From assembly GCA_942491665.1 (NCBI GenBank), contig CALOBR010000020.1, positions 62,001 through 126,000 of the forward strand: a DNA stretch of 64,000 nucleotides, written 5' to 3'. A model generated the notes under the pieces. That model had not been told where the DNA came from and did no database searches. It saw only the letters and a program-made list of their open reading frames with translations. Shown piece by piece: positions 24,681 to 35,753 of this stretch (positions are counted from its first letter, which is position 1; every line of letters starts with the position of its first letter). This DNA comes from CAVQGZ01 sp942491665 (lineage in GTDB: Bacteria; Actinomycetota; Actinomycetes; Jiangellales; Jiangellaceae). The position numbers were made by a program, and so were the translations under genes.

Positions 24681-26741
24681 GTGACCCGAAGCCTCTACAT
24701 CGCCGCCGCACAGCCCTACAGCGGCAAGTCCGCCGTCGCCCTCGGGCTGTACGAGCACGCGCTGCGCCGCTCCAGCGACATCGCCGTCTTTCGGCCCGTC
24801 GTCCGCTCCGCCGACGAGCCGGACGCCGCCATCGATCTGCTCCGCTCGCGAGGCGGCATCGGCCTGTCCGCCGCGGAGCACTTCGGAGTCACCTACGCCG
24901 ACGTGCTGCGCGCGCCGGAGGACGCCTTCGCCACGATCATCGACCGCTACCGCGCGCTCGCGTCCAAGGCCAGCGCCGTGCTCATCCTGGGCACCGACTT
25001 CACCGACGTCGGCGCGCCGGCCGAGCTGCAGTTCAACGCCCGCGTGGCAGCCAACCTCGGTGCCCCGGTGCTGTTCGTCGTCACCGCGCACCACCGCAGC
25101 CCCACCGAGGTGCACTTCGCCATCGACCTCGCCAGCGACGTGCTGGCGACCAACCACGCGTCGCTGATGCGTGTGGTCGTCAACCGCGCCGACCCGTCCG
25201 CGGTCGACGCCATCCGAGCCGAGGTGGCCGGCCTCGACGTGCCCGTCGACGTGATGGTGGACGCACCGCTGCTGCTCGCGCCCATCATGCGCGGGGTGGC
25301 CGCGCGCATCGACGGCGAGCTTCTGCTGGGCGACCCCGAGCTGCTCTCGCGCGAGGCCCAGGGCGTGGTGGTGGCCGCGATGACCCTGCCCAACGTGCTG
25401 AACCACCTGCACGAGGGGTCGGTCGTCGTCACACCCGGTGACCGTGAAGACATCGTGCTGGCGACGCTCTCGGCGCATCGGTCCGACGCCTTTCCCTCGC
25501 TCGCCGGCCTCGTGCTGACCGGCGGCCTGCGCCCGCGCGACGAGGTCTGGCGCCTCGTCGAGGGCGTCGGTGCGCGGCTGCCCGTCATCTCGACCCAGCT
25601 CGACACCTTCGGCACGGCGGCGGCCCTGGCCGACGCCCGCGGCGGCATCCACGCCGACTCGGCGGCCAAGATCGAGACTGCGCTCGCGCTCGTCGACGAC
25701 GCCGTGGACGTCGAGGCGTTGCTGGACGAGGCGGCGATGGAGGCGGTCGGCGCGGTGACGCCACTCATGTTCCAGTACGAGCTCGTGGAGCAGGCCCGCT
25801 CGCAGCCCCGGCGCATCGTCCTTCCCGAGGGCAGCGAGCCGCGGGTGCTGCGGGCCGCCGAGACGGTGCTGCGGCGTGGCATCGCCGACCTGACGCTGCT
25901 CGGTGACGAGGCCGAGATCAGGGCCGTGGCGACCAACCTCGGCGTCGACGTCTCCGCGGCCACAGTGATCAACCCCTTCACCACCGACCTGCGGGCGTCG
26001 TTCGCCGAGGAGTACCAGCATCTGCGCCAGCACAAGGGCGTCACCTACGACGCCGCTCTCGACGTGGTCGCCGACGTGTCGTACTTCGGCACGCTCATGG
26101 TGCACCGCGGGCTCGCCGACGGGATGGTGTCCGGCTCGGTGCACACCACGGCCCACACGATCCGTCCCTCGTTCGAGATCATCAAGACCAAGCCAGGCAC
26201 GTCCATCGTCTCCAGCGTGTTCTTCATGCTGCTTGCCGACCGGGTGCTGGTCTACGGCGACTGCGCGGTCAACCCGAACCCGAACGCCGAGCAGCTCGCC
26301 GACATCGCCATCTCCTCGGCCGACACGGCCGCCCAGTTCGGGGTGGAGCCACGCGTCGCGATGCTGTCGTACAGCACGGGCAGCTCAGGGTCGGGCGCGG
26401 ACGTCGAGCGGGTGCGCACGGCCACCGAGCTGGTGCGTGAGCGCCGCCCCGACCTGTCGGTCGAGGGCCCGATCCAGTACGACGCGGCCGTCGACGCCAG
26501 CGTCGCGCGCACGAAGCTGCCCGAGTCGGCCGTCGCCGGACGAGCCACCGTGTTCGTCTTCCCCGACCTCAACACGGGAAACAACACCTACAAGGCCGTG
26601 CAGCGCAGCGCAGGGGCGCTCGCCATCGGCCCGGTGCTGCAGGGCCTCAACAAGCCCGTCAACGACCTCTCCCGGGGAGCGCTCGTGGACGACATCGTCA
26701 ACACCGTCGCCATCACCGCCGTCCAGGCGCAGGGAGAGTAG
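24681..26741 (+). CDS. pta: Phosphate acetyltransferase, long form
   Basis: Interconverts acetyl-CoA and acetyl phosphate. 686 residues. An N-terminal P-loop-like domain (LYIAAAQPYSGKSAVALGLY) is followed by a DRTGG-type regulatory domain (around residues 200-320, LNHLHEGSVVVTPGDREDIV). The C-terminal catalytic PTA_PTB domain begins MFQYELVEQARSQPRRIVLP and contains GLADGMVSGSVHTTAHTIRP, STGSSGSGADVERV and FPDLNTGNNTYKAVQR. It is followed after 2 bp by ackA. The long form is usually allosterically controlled through its N-terminal domains. Confidence 0.96.
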   Translation: MTRSLYIAAAQPYSGKSAVALGLYEHALRRSSDIAVFRPVVRSADEPDAAIDLLRSRGGIGLSAAEHFGVTYADVLRAPEDAFATIIDRYRALASKASAVLILGTDFTDVGAPAELQFNARVAANLGAPVLFVVTAHHRSPTEVHFAIDLASDVLATNHASLMRVVVNRADPSAVDAIRAEVAGLDVPVDVMVDAPLLLAPIMRGVAARIDGELLLGDPELLSREAQGVVVAAMTLPNVLNHLHEGSVVVTPGDREDIVLATLSAHRSDAFPSLAGLVLTGGLRPRDEVWRLVEGVGARLPVISTQLDTFGTAAALADARGGIHADSAAKIETALALVDDAVDVEALLDEAAMEAVGAVTPLMFQYELVEQARSQPRRIVLPEGSEPRVLRAAETVLRRGIADLTLLGDEAEIRAVATNLGVDVSAATVINPFTTDLRASFAEEYQHLRQHKGVTYDAALDVVADVSYFGTLMVHRGLADGMVSGSVHTTAHTIRPSFEIIKTKPGTSIVSSVFFMLLADRVLVYGDCAVNPNPNAEQLADIAISSADTAAQFGVEPRVAMLSYSTGSSGSGADVERVRTATELVRERRPDLSVEGPIQYDAAVDASVARTKLPESAVAGRATVFVFPDLNTGNNTYKAVQRSAGALAIGPVLQGLNKPVNDLSRGALVDDIVNTVAITAVQAQGE

Positions 26742-26743
26742 TC

Positions 26744-28255
26744 GTGAGCAGCAGCGTCCTCGTCGTCAACTGTGGGTCGTCCTCCATCAAGTACCAGCTG
26801 ATCGACGCCGAGTCGGGCCAGGCCAGCGCCAAGGGCTTGGTCGAGCGCATCGGCGCGGACGACGCCGTCGTCCGGCACACCGGACCCGGCGGCGACACGG
26901 TGCTGGAGGGTCCGCTCGCCGACCACGAGGCCGGGCTTCGCGCGGTGATCGGCGCGTTCGAGAGCCACGGCCCGAACCTGGCCGATGCCGGACTGGCTGC
27001 CGTCGGGCACCGAGTCGTGCACGGCGGTGACAGGTTCGCCGACCCGGCGCTGGTGGACGACGACGTGCTGGCCGCGATAGCCGACCTGGTTCCGCTCGCG
27101 CCCCTGCACAACCCGGCCAACCTGGAGGGCATCGAGGTCGCCCGTCGGGTCTTCCCCGGTGTCCCGCAGGTCGCGGTCTTCGACACGGCCTTCCACCAGA
27201 CGCTCCCCCGCCACGCCTACACCTACGCCATCGACCGCGACGTCGCGTCCCGCCTGGGCATCCGCCGGTACGGCTTCCACGGCACGTCGCACTCCTACGT
27301 GTCGCGCGAGGCCGCCCGCCTGCTGGGGCGTGACCGCGCCGAGCTCAACATCGTCGTGCTGCACCTGGGCAACGGTGCGTCGGCCTCGGCGGTGCAGGGT
27401 GGGCGCTCCATCGACACGTCCATGGGGCTCACGCCCCTGGAGGGGCTGGTGATGGGAACCCGGTCAGGTGACATCGACCCAGCCGTGACGTTCCACCTGC
27501 GCCGCGTGGGCGAGATGACCGTGGACGAGATCGACACGCTGCTCAACAAGCAGAGCGGGCTGCTCGGCCTCGCCGGCGCCAACGACCTCCGCGAGGTGTG
27601 GGCCATGGCCGATGACGGTGACGCCGACGCGCAGAACGCCTTGGACACCTACGCCTACCGCATCCGCAAGTACATCGGCGCCTACGCCCTGGCCCTGGGG
27701 TCGCTGGACGCGATCGTCTTCACCGCCGGGGTGGGCGAGAACGACGTCCGCATGCGTGCCAAGGTGCTCGAGGGCCTGGAGGGGCTCAACATCAGCCTTG
27801 ACCCGGCGCTCAACGCCGACCCGCGAGGGCTGGGTCCGGTCATCTCGACCGCCGACTCCCGGGTAGCGGTGCTCGTGGTTCCCACGAACGAAGAGCTGGA
27901 GATCGCCCGGGAGTCGCTGCGCCTGGTCGGCGACTGCCATCCCACCCCGCCACCCCACGCCGCCACCCCACGCCAGCCGCCCCACGCCAGCCGCCCACGC
28001 CAGCCGCCGATCTTGGCGGTGCGGCCGCGTACGCCGGCCCATACGGCCGGGCTGCCAAGATCGCGAGTGTGGGTGGGCGGGCGCGGCGGGTCGGGCGGCG
28101 GTGCGTGGTGCTGGGTCGTGCTGGGTCGTGCTGGGTCGGCGACTACTCGGGGTCGCGGTGGGCGAGGTCGACGTCGAACGCCGGAGTGCAGACTGCGACG
28201 TAGTGGGCGCCCTGCGGTCCGACGGCGAAGCGGACGCGCTCACCGGCCCGGGTGA
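26744..28255 (+). CDS. ackA: Acetate kinase with an anomalous 106-residue C-terminal extension
   Basis: Transfers phosphate between acetyl phosphate and ADP, making ATP. Motifs VLVVNCGSSSIKYQLID, the catalytic His region RRYGFHGTSHSYVS, VLHLGNGASASAVQGG, MGLTPLEGLVMGTRSGDIDP and FTAGVGENDVRMR are normal. Similarity to the family ends at RESLRLVGD (residue 397). The next codon, TGC at 27935-27937, lies where a TGA would be expected. Reading on adds Pro/His/Arg-rich low-complexity sequence that crosses a large inverted repeat and runs antisense into the cupin gene, so I think the true protein ends near residue 397. GTG start. Confidence 0.93.
   Translation: MSSSVLVVNCGSSSIKYQLIDAESGQASAKGLVERIGADDAVVRHTGPGGDTVLEGPLADHEAGLRAVIGAFESHGPNLADAGLAAVGHRVVHGGDRFADPALVDDDVLAAIADLVPLAPLHNPANLEGIEVARRVFPGVPQVAVFDTAFHQTLPRHAYTYAIDRDVASRLGIRRYGFHGTSHSYVSREAARLLGRDRAELNIVVLHLGNGASASAVQGGRSIDTSMGLTPLEGLVMGTRSGDIDPAVTFHLRRVGEMTVDEIDTLLNKQSGLLGLAGANDLREVWAMADDGDADAQNALDTYAYRIRKYIGAYALALGSLDAIVFTAGVGENDVRMRAKVLEGLEGLNISLDPALNADPRGLGPVISTADSRVAVLVVPTNEELEIARESLRLVGDCHPTPPPHAATPRQPPHASRPRQPPILAVRPRTPAHTAGLPRSRVWVGGRGGSGGGAWCWVVLGRAGSATTRGRGGRGRRRTPECRLRRSGRPAVRRRSGRAHRPG
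27940..28137. repeat. Low-complexity repeat tract between ackA and the cupin gene
   Basis: Contains about three copies of an ACGCCAGCCGCC-like unit (27968-28007) and three copies of TGCTGGGTCG (28108-28137), flanking the inverted repeat described separately. No gene is supported on either strand; the ackA frame stays open only because the composition lacks stop triplets. Confidence 0.6.
28008..28063. terminator. Large imperfect inverted repeat, candidate bidirectional terminator or extragenic palindrome
   Basis: Two 20-bp arms (28008-28027 and 28044-28063) pair with three mismatches around a 16-nt loop. The outer ten bases CGATCTTGGC / GCCAAGATCG are perfect, as are CGGCCG / CGGCCG nearer the loop. 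It lies between convergent ackA and cupin genes, where a shared terminator would be expected, though there is no T tract. A mobile or REP-like palindrome is an alternative. Confidence 0.5.
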
Positions 28256-28498
28256 TGACGGCCTGGCCCGCGGCGACGTGCAGCGCCCCGGCGGCGTGCT
28301 CCACCACGACCTCACCGGCGAGCACGACGGTGACCTCGTCGAACTCCGGCTGCTGGGCGGGCTCTGACCAGCCGGCCGGTGCGGTCATCACGGCGACGCT
28401 GACGCGGCTGTCGCCGCTGACGACGCGGCCGGCGTACTCGTCGATCTGCTTGCCGCCGGGCACGGGGATAGCGGTCGGCGTGGCGATGAGCTGAGGCA

Positions 28499-28499
<1 letters not shown>
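28143..28499 (-). CDS. Cupin-domain protein
   Basis: 118-residue single-domain cupin. Motif 1-like EFDEVTVVLAGEVVVEHAAG and motif 2-like RAGERVRFAVGPQGAHYVAV form the double-stranded helix. The usual first His pair is replaced by Glu/Asp residues (PEFDEVT), so metal binding is uncertain. The start overlaps the deoA stop by one base (TGATG), making it the last gene of the nucleoside uptake operon; its role there is unknown. Confidence 0.8.
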
Positions 28500-29799
<1,300 letters not shown>

Positions 29800-29803
<4 letters not shown>

Positions 29804-30285
29804 CGGGCGCCCTGCGCGCCGCCGGGTGCGGCGACGACCATCTCTGCGGCAGAGAACGCGTGCGGAAGAAGCGTCTCGAGCGTGACAGGGCCGTCCGGCC
29901 CGTCCACGAGCAGGTCGCCCCCACCGTTCTCGGCCAGGAGCTGTCGGCACCGACCGCAGGGCAGCACCACTCTGGCCGGCTCGTCGGCAGTGCCCCCGAC
30001 ACACGCCACGGCCACCAGCCGCCCGCCCCCCGTCGCGTGCAGGTCGGAGACCACGCCGCACTCGGCGCACAACGTGATGCCGAACGAGGCGTTCTCGACG
30101 TTGCAGCCGGTCAGCAGACGGCCGTCGGCGGCGAGTGCTGCGGCGCCCACGAGATAGCCGGAGTAGGGCGCGTACGCGTGCGCACGCACGGCCCGGGCGG
30201 CGGCTCGCAGCGAGTCCCAGTCCACCGTCGCACCGCCGGGCGGTGAACCCGGGCTCGGGGAGCGGCCCTCGCTGGTCGTCACCAT
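29800..30285 (-). CDS. cdd: Cytidine deaminase
   Basis: Zinc-dependent deamination of (deoxy)cytidine to (deoxy)uridine, feeding DeoA. Zn site: the Cys and Glu in ITLCAECGVVSDL and the Cys pair in VLPCGRCRQLL. The substrate part is YSGYLVGAAALAADGRLLTG, then NVENASFG. From ATG 30285 the protein is 161 residues, slightly long; GTG 30225 (VDWDSLRAAAR) would give 141, the usual size, and a TAGGCT box 6 nt before GTG 30282 offers a third possibility. The start is therefore uncertain. It sits 25 bp after the second permease gene. Confidence 0.93.
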
Positions 30286-30310
30286 GCGAGCCTATCCGCG
30301 CACGAGCACG

Positions 30311-31600
30311 TCACGACTTGATGTAGGGCTTCCCGTCCGCCGCCGGCGCCCTCACCCGTCCGACGAGACCGGCCACGGCGAAGATGGTTGCCAGGTAGGG
30401 CGCCATCAGCATGAACTCGCTCGGGATGGGCGTGCCGATGATCGACAGCACGCTCTGCAGGTTGTCGGCGAATCCGAACAGCAGAGCCGCGGCCAGCGCT
30501 CCCAGCGGCGTCCAACGGCCGAAGATCATGGCAGCCAAGGCGATGAAGCCCTTGCCGGCAGTCATCTCCTTGCCGAAGGCGCCGACGGACCCAAGGGTGA
30601 AGAACGCCCCGCCGAGGCCGGCGACGAACCCGCCGATCAGCACGTTGCGGGCCCGGACGACGTTCACCCGGATACCCACGGTGTCGGCAGCGGCGGGATG
30701 CTCTCCTACCGCACGAACGCGCAGCCCGTACCTGGTCTTGAACAGCGCGATGTGCACGACTGTCACGACGACGTACATCAGGTACACGATCACCGACTGG
30801 TTGAACAGCACCGGACCGAGCACAGGGATGTCGCCCAGGAGGGGGATCTTGTACGGGGAGAACGTCCCGGGGGTGTTCCAGGTGTCTTGGTAGGGCACCA
30901 GCAGCCGGCCGTACAAGAACCCGGTGACACCGATGACAAGCACGTTGAGCACGACGCCGACGATGATCTGGTCGACGAAGTACTTGATCGTGAACAGCGC
31001 GAGAAGCATCGCGACGAGCAGCCCGGCCAGCGGCGCAGCCAGCAGGCCCGCCCACAGGTTGTTGGTCAGCGACGCGACGACCGCGGAGAGGAAGGCGCCG
31101 GCCAGCAGGTGACCCTCGATCGCGATGTTGATCACGCCGGCCCGCTCGCAGAGAACCCCGGACAGCGAGCCGAACACGAGTGGCACCGCCAGCAGCAGCG
31201 ACCCCTGCAGCAGGCCCGTCAGCGACATGCTCTTGTCGGCTACTGCCCAGACCAGGAACCCGAACATCCACACCGCGCCGAACAGGATGCTCACCCACGC
31301 CGGGGTGCTCCGGCGGGCCACCGTGCGCGCCCACGAGAACGCCGCCAGGCCCAGGAGCACGACGCCCAGCGCAAGACCTGTCGCCTGCGAGGGCAGGGTG
31401 ACCGGCGACAGCTGTGTCTCGTCGCCCGGGAGCGACAGGGCGAAGGTGCTGCTCACGCCGGACGGGGCGAGCAGCCCGAAGACGACAAGGGCCAGCAGCG
31501 CGAACAGCGTCAGCGACACCGACGTCTTGCGTGAGACAGGCAGCCGGGGCTGGTGCGGCTCGACTGAACTCGGCGGCGGAGCGGTGGACGTGGTGCTCAT
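30311..31600 (-). CDS. Nucleoside ABC transporter permease (NupQ-like)
   Basis: Inner-membrane permease of the BMP-type nucleoside importer. 429 residues with about ten hydrophobic segments. After a long N-terminal part, the family core reads GVLCERAGVINIAIEGHLLA, then LFTIKYFVDQIIVGVVLN, the cytoplasmic coupling region RYGLRVRAVGEHPAAADTVG and the segment AAMIFGRWTPLGALAAALLF. The start ATG 31600 overlaps the previous permease stop (ATGA). It probably pairs with the other permease to form a heterodimer. Confidence 0.9.
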   Translation of the reverse strand: MSTTSTAPPPSSVEPHQPRLPVSRKTSVSLTLFALLALVVFGLLAPSGVSSTFALSLPGDETQLSPVTLPSQATGLALGVVLLGLAAFSWARTVARRSTPAWVSILFGAVWMFGFLVWAVADKSMSLTGLLQGSLLLAVPLVFGSLSGVLCERAGVINIAIEGHLLAGAFLSAVVASLTNNLWAGLLAAPLAGLLVAMLLALFTIKYFVDQIIVGVVLNVLVIGVTGFLYGRLLVPYQDTWNTPGTFSPYKIPLLGDIPVLGPVLFNQSVIVYLMYVVVTVVHIALFKTRYGLRVRAVGEHPAAADTVGIRVNVVRARNVLIGGFVAGLGGAFFTLGSVGAFGKEMTAGKGFIALAAMIFGRWTPLGALAAALLFGFADNLQSVLSIIGTPIPSEFMLMAPYLATIFAVAGLVGRVRAPAADGKPYIKS

Positions 31601-32833
31601 GCGCCCCACCCCTTCGAGACCTGCAGCGTGTCGATGCTGCCGCCGCTCTTGAGTCGGAAGATCGCCCGCACCAGCGGCGGCGCCGCGACGAACAGGACGA
31701 TGAGCGACTGCACGACCAGCACGATGTCGATCGGCGTCCCAGTACGTGCCTGCATCGTCACGCCGCCGGCGCGAAGACCACCGAAGAGGATGCCGGCCAG
31801 CACCGTGCCCGTCGGGCTTCCCCTGCCCAGCAGCGCCACGGTGATGGCGTCGAACCCGATGCCGGCTGAGATGCCGCCGGACAAGGCCTTCTCCGTTCCC
31901 AGCACCTGAAAGCTCCCGGCCAGCCCCGCCAGCGCGCCGGCAATCATCATGACAAGCACATAGCTGCGCTCCACCTTGATGCCGGCCGTGCGAGCGGCGC
32001 TGGGGTTCGCACCGACCGCGCGGAACTGGAAGCCCAGCACGCTGCGGTTCAGCAGCCACCACACGAACGCGGCCGCCAGCAGTGCCACGACGAACCCCAG
32101 GTGAAGTCGTGACCAGTCGCCGAGCAGCAGGGGGTACTGCGCGGTGGTGTCCACGATCGGACTGATGGGGTCATTGCGGCCGGGCCGTTGGAAGAGCGTC
32201 GTCGTCAGCAGGTAGGCCAGCAAGAAGCGGGCGACGTAGTTGAGCATGATCGTGACGATCACCTCGTGCGCACCAGTGCGGGCCTTGAGCAGGCCGACGA
32301 TGCTGCCCCACGCCGCACCCATCACGAGCGCTGCAACCACCGCTAGGAGCAGGTGGACACCCCACGGCAGGGAGAAGGCGAAACCGACGTACGCCGCCCC
32401 GATCGCACCCAGGATGATCTGGCCCTCGGCACCGATGTTGAACAGCCCGGCCTTGAACGGCAGCGCCACAGCGAGCCCGGCGACGATCAACGGCGCAGCC
32501 ACCGTCAAGGTCTCGGTGAGCGGGCGGATGGCCGCCTGAAGGGTGCTCGCCGACGTGTCGTAGACCGCGCCCTGGAAGAGGGCCAGGTAGGCGCCGGCCA
32601 CGCTGTCCCACGCCGCGGACAGGGTGTCCATCGGCTGGGCGAAGAAGTAGCCGGCCGCCTCCGCGACGTCCGGGTCGGAGACCGCGATGAGCACGCCCCC
32701 GATCGCCAGCGCCAGCACGAACGAGAGGAAGGTGACCAGCGCGGTGTCCCACAGCGGCGAACGGACCTTGGGTGGCGTTGCTTCCGGTTGCGGCGCGGCG
32801 GGTGTGGCCCTGCACCGTCGGTGGAGCGCTCAC
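31597..32833 (-). CDS. Nucleoside ABC transporter permease (NupP-like), one probable frameshift near its N-terminus
   Basis: Second permease of the importer. The likely start is GTG 32833 (VSAPPTVQGHTRRAAT), which overlaps the expected stop of the ATPase gene. One extra C near 32765-32770 shifts the frame before RSPLWDTALVTFLSFVLALA. From there 380 residues are clean: LPFKAGLFNIGAEGQIILGA (the GxEGQ family motif), TGAHEVIVTIMLNYVARFLL, FQFRAVGANPSAARTAGIKV and FDAITVALLGRGSPTGTVLA. As sequenced, an alternative internal start at 32718 would still give most of the protein. Confidence 0.88.
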
Positions 32834-34419
32834 AGGGCACCTCCGTCCACCACGGGCCTCGATGATCGACGTCATCAGGGACGGTGCCTGCGCCGCCGCC
32901 TCGTCACGGGGAACACCGGCCATCATCAGGCCCAGCACGTGGCGGGAGGTGTCCGGTCCCACGATCCCGACGACGTGGCCCCGGTACATGACGACGATGC
33001 GGTCGGCGAGGGCGAGCACCTCGTCCAGCTCGGTGCTCACGATGAGCACCGCGGTGCCGCTGTCGCGCTCGGCGACCATCCGGGAGTGCAAGAACTCGAT
33101 CGAGCCGACGTCCACACCACGGGTCGGCTGGGACGCCAGCAGCAGGTCGATGGGCCTCGACAGCGCCCGCGCCATCACGACCTTCTGCTGGTTGCCGCCC
33201 GACAGAGAGCTGGCTGGGTACCCGATGCCCTGCGTCCGTACGTCGAACTGGTCGACAAGCGACGGTCGAGACGTCCTTGATGGCCGACAGCTGCAGCGAT
33301 CCGCGAGACGGAGTACGTCGGTGACGACACCTGGTCGAGCACGAGGTTCTCGGCGATGGAGAAGTCGCCGACCAGGCCGTCGACCTGCGGTCCTCGGGCA
33401 CGTAGCCGACGCCGGGTCGAGGATCTGCGCTGCGGACCGTGCGCGGCCGACCAGCTCCTCGCCGTCGAGCGTGATCGAGCCCGTCGACCACGTGCTGCTG
33501 CAGCCCGATGATCGCCTCGACGAGCTCGGTCTGGCCGTTGCCCTGCACGCCGGCCACCGCGAGCGATCTCGCCGGCGTGCACGTCGAAGCTGACGTCGTC
33601 GACGACGGGCGTGGCCCGTCGTCGTCGATCGACGTTGAGGTTGTCGATGGACCAGGGCGACGTCGCCGGGGCTTGGGTCGGTCCTTGTCGACGGTGAGCT
33701 CGACCGTCGCGACCGACCATCATCGCGGCCAGCTCGGCCTCGGTGTCGCCGGCGGAGGCCTCGCCGACGACCTTGCCGCGACGGATGACGGTGATGCGGT
33801 CGGCGACCTCGCGCACCTCGCGCAGCTTGTGGGTGATGAACACGATCGACGTGCCATCGTCGGCGAGCTCCCGCATGATCCGCATCAGCTCGTCGGTCTC
33901 CTGCGGGGTCAGCACCGCGGTGGGCTCGTCGAGGATCAGGATGCGCGCTCGCGGGACAGCGCCTTGATGATCTCCACTCGCTGCTGCACGCCGACGGGCA
34001 GGTCTTCCACCATCGCGTCCGGGTCGACGTCGAAGCCGAAGCGGGACGACAGGGCACGTACCTGGTCGCTGGCTGCGCCACGGTCGAGCACGCCGAGATG
34101 GCGGGTGAACTCGTAGCCGAGCATGACGTTCTCCGCCACGGTGAAGACGGGGACGAGCATGAAGTGCTGGTGCACCATGCCGATGCCGGCGGCGATGGCG
34201 TCGCCGGGACCGGTGAAGTGCTGCACCTCGTCGTCGAGCAGGATCTCGCCCTCGTCCGGCGCAGCAGCCCGTACAGCACGTTCATCAGCGTGCTCTTGCC
34301 GGCACCGTTCTCCCCGAGCAGGCAGTGGATCTCACCGGGGTTCACGGTGAGGTCGATGCGGTCGTTGGCGACCAGGGAGCCGAAGCGCTTGGTGATCCGC
34401 CCTCGAGCTTCAGCTTCAT
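32830..34419 (-). pseudogene. Nucleoside ABC transporter ATPase (NupO-like, two NBDs), heavily frameshifted
   Basis: Energises the nucleoside importer. From ATG 34419 (MKLKLEG) pieces in all three frames make a complete double ATPase. NBD1: PGEIHCLLGENGAGKSTLMN (Walker A), GIGMVHQHFMLVPVFTVAEN (Q-loop), LPVGVQQRVEIIKALSR, LTPQETDELMRIMRELADDG, SIVFITHKLREVREVADRIT. NBD2: DDVSFDVHAGEI, AGVQGNGQTELVEAIIGLQQ, YVPEDRR, SLSGGNQQKVVMARALSRPI, LIVSTELDEVLALADRIVVM. I count at least eight one-base shifts between 32860 and 34400. The total length fits an intact gene of about 528 codons, so I regard these as sequence errors. Confidence 0.85.
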
Positions 34420-34540
34420 CGCGTCCTCCATCGTCGACTCCAGCCGGCAGCAGACCGGGGGACGGACCGGGATGGGGTCCGCCGCCCCGGATCTTGCCAG
34501 GGGACGCTGGCCGTACCGGGTCCTGTCGGACCCTGGCGTG

Positions 34541-35665
34541 TCAGGCCAGGGCGCCGGCTAGGACTCCACCGACGATCTCGCCGGCGATGATCTGCTGGCG
34601 CTTGAGCTCGTCCACCTCGGCCTTGAGGTCGTCGTCGACCTGGTCCTCGAAGTCGTGGAACGGGGCGAGGCCCACGCCCTCGTTCTCCAGCGTGCCGACG
34701 TAGGCTCGTTGTCGAACTCGCCGTCACAGCGCGGCGGCGATCGCCTCGAAGGTCGCCGACGTCGATGCGCTTGAGGACCGAGGTGATGAACAGGTGTCGG
34801 CGAAGTCGGGGTCGGTCTCGAAGCCGTCGGCGTCGACCCCAGATGCCGATTGACGCCCGAGTCGCGCGGCACCGAGCGGCGCGCCCTGGTAGCCGACCGG
34901 ACCGGCGACCGGCAGGATGATGTCGGCGCCCTGCTGGATGAAGTTCTGGGTGAGCTGCTTGCCCTTGTTCTGGTCCTCGAAGTCGCCGGTGAAGGAGCCG
35001 TCCTGGGCGTCCTTGTCCCAGCCGAGCACCTCGACGTCGTCGCCCTTGACCTCGTTGTACTTGGCGACCCCGTCGACGAAGCCGTCCATGAAGATCGTGA
35101 CGGTCGGGATCGGGATACCGCCGAACGTGGCGACCGTCCCTGTCTCGCTCAGTCCGGCCGCCAGGTAGCCGGCCAGGTAGGCGGCCTGGGCGGTGTCGAA
35201 GAGCAGCGGCTTGAGGTTGGGCGTCGATCGGCTCCGTCGAAGTCGGCGTCGGAGTCGACGATCGCGACGAAGTCGACTGGTCGGGGTTCGCCGATCGCGG
35301 CCTCGTTGGTCGCGTCGCCCATGAGCGAAGCCGACGGTGACGATGAGCGTCCGCAGTCCTCCTGCAGCAACGAGTTGATGTTCGGCGCGTAGTCGGTGTC
35401 GGCCTGGGACTCGACGAACTTGGAGCTCACGCCCAGCTCGGACTCGGCATCCTGCAGGCCCTTCCATGCCGGAGGCGTTGAACGACTGGTCGTCGAACCC
35501 GCCCTCGTCGGAGACCATGCATGCCTGGAAGTCGACCTCGGCGGCCGCGGTGTCGTCGGTCGCCGCCGTGGTGGCGTCGGCCTCGTCCTCCGGTGCCGTG
35601 CCGCACGCAGCGACGACGAGCGCGGCAGCACCGAACAGTGCCGCCGAACGCAGTGTGATGTTCAC
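34541..35665 (-). pseudogene. BMP-family nucleoside-binding lipoprotein (NupN-like), frameshifted
   Basis: Extracellular substrate-binding lipoprotein of the importer. GTG 35665: signal peptide VNITLRSAALFGAAALVVAA followed by the lipobox Cys and an Ala/Thr/Asp/Glu-rich linker. The mature part has FQACMVSDEGGFDDQSFNAS, the start of the BMP domain (family pattern vtDxGGvdDkSFNqs), then across shifts LLFDTAQAAYLAGYLAAG, VATFGGIPIPTVTIFMDGFV, VEVLGWDKDAQDGSFTGDFE and LTQNFIQQGADIILPVAGPV. It ends IIAGEIVGGVLAGALA at TGA 34541. Shifts cluster at 34690-34860 and 35210-35465. It is the first gene of the importer operon. Confidence 0.87.
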
Positions 35666-35753
35666 TAACCCTCCCGTACAGAAGTGGATTCTTCCCCGGG
35701 CACACTTCTGGCCAGGGTCGGCGGCAACGATACCTTCACCCCTCGCGACGTCG

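Noticed and set aside
28101..28140. Small open frame made of TGCTGGGTCG repeats
   Set aside because: Simple-sequence repeat without start context or protein similarity.
27940..28255. AckA extension as a genuine new domain
   Set aside because: It is low complexity, crosses a palindrome, overlaps the antisense of a supported cupin gene and begins exactly where the family normally ends.
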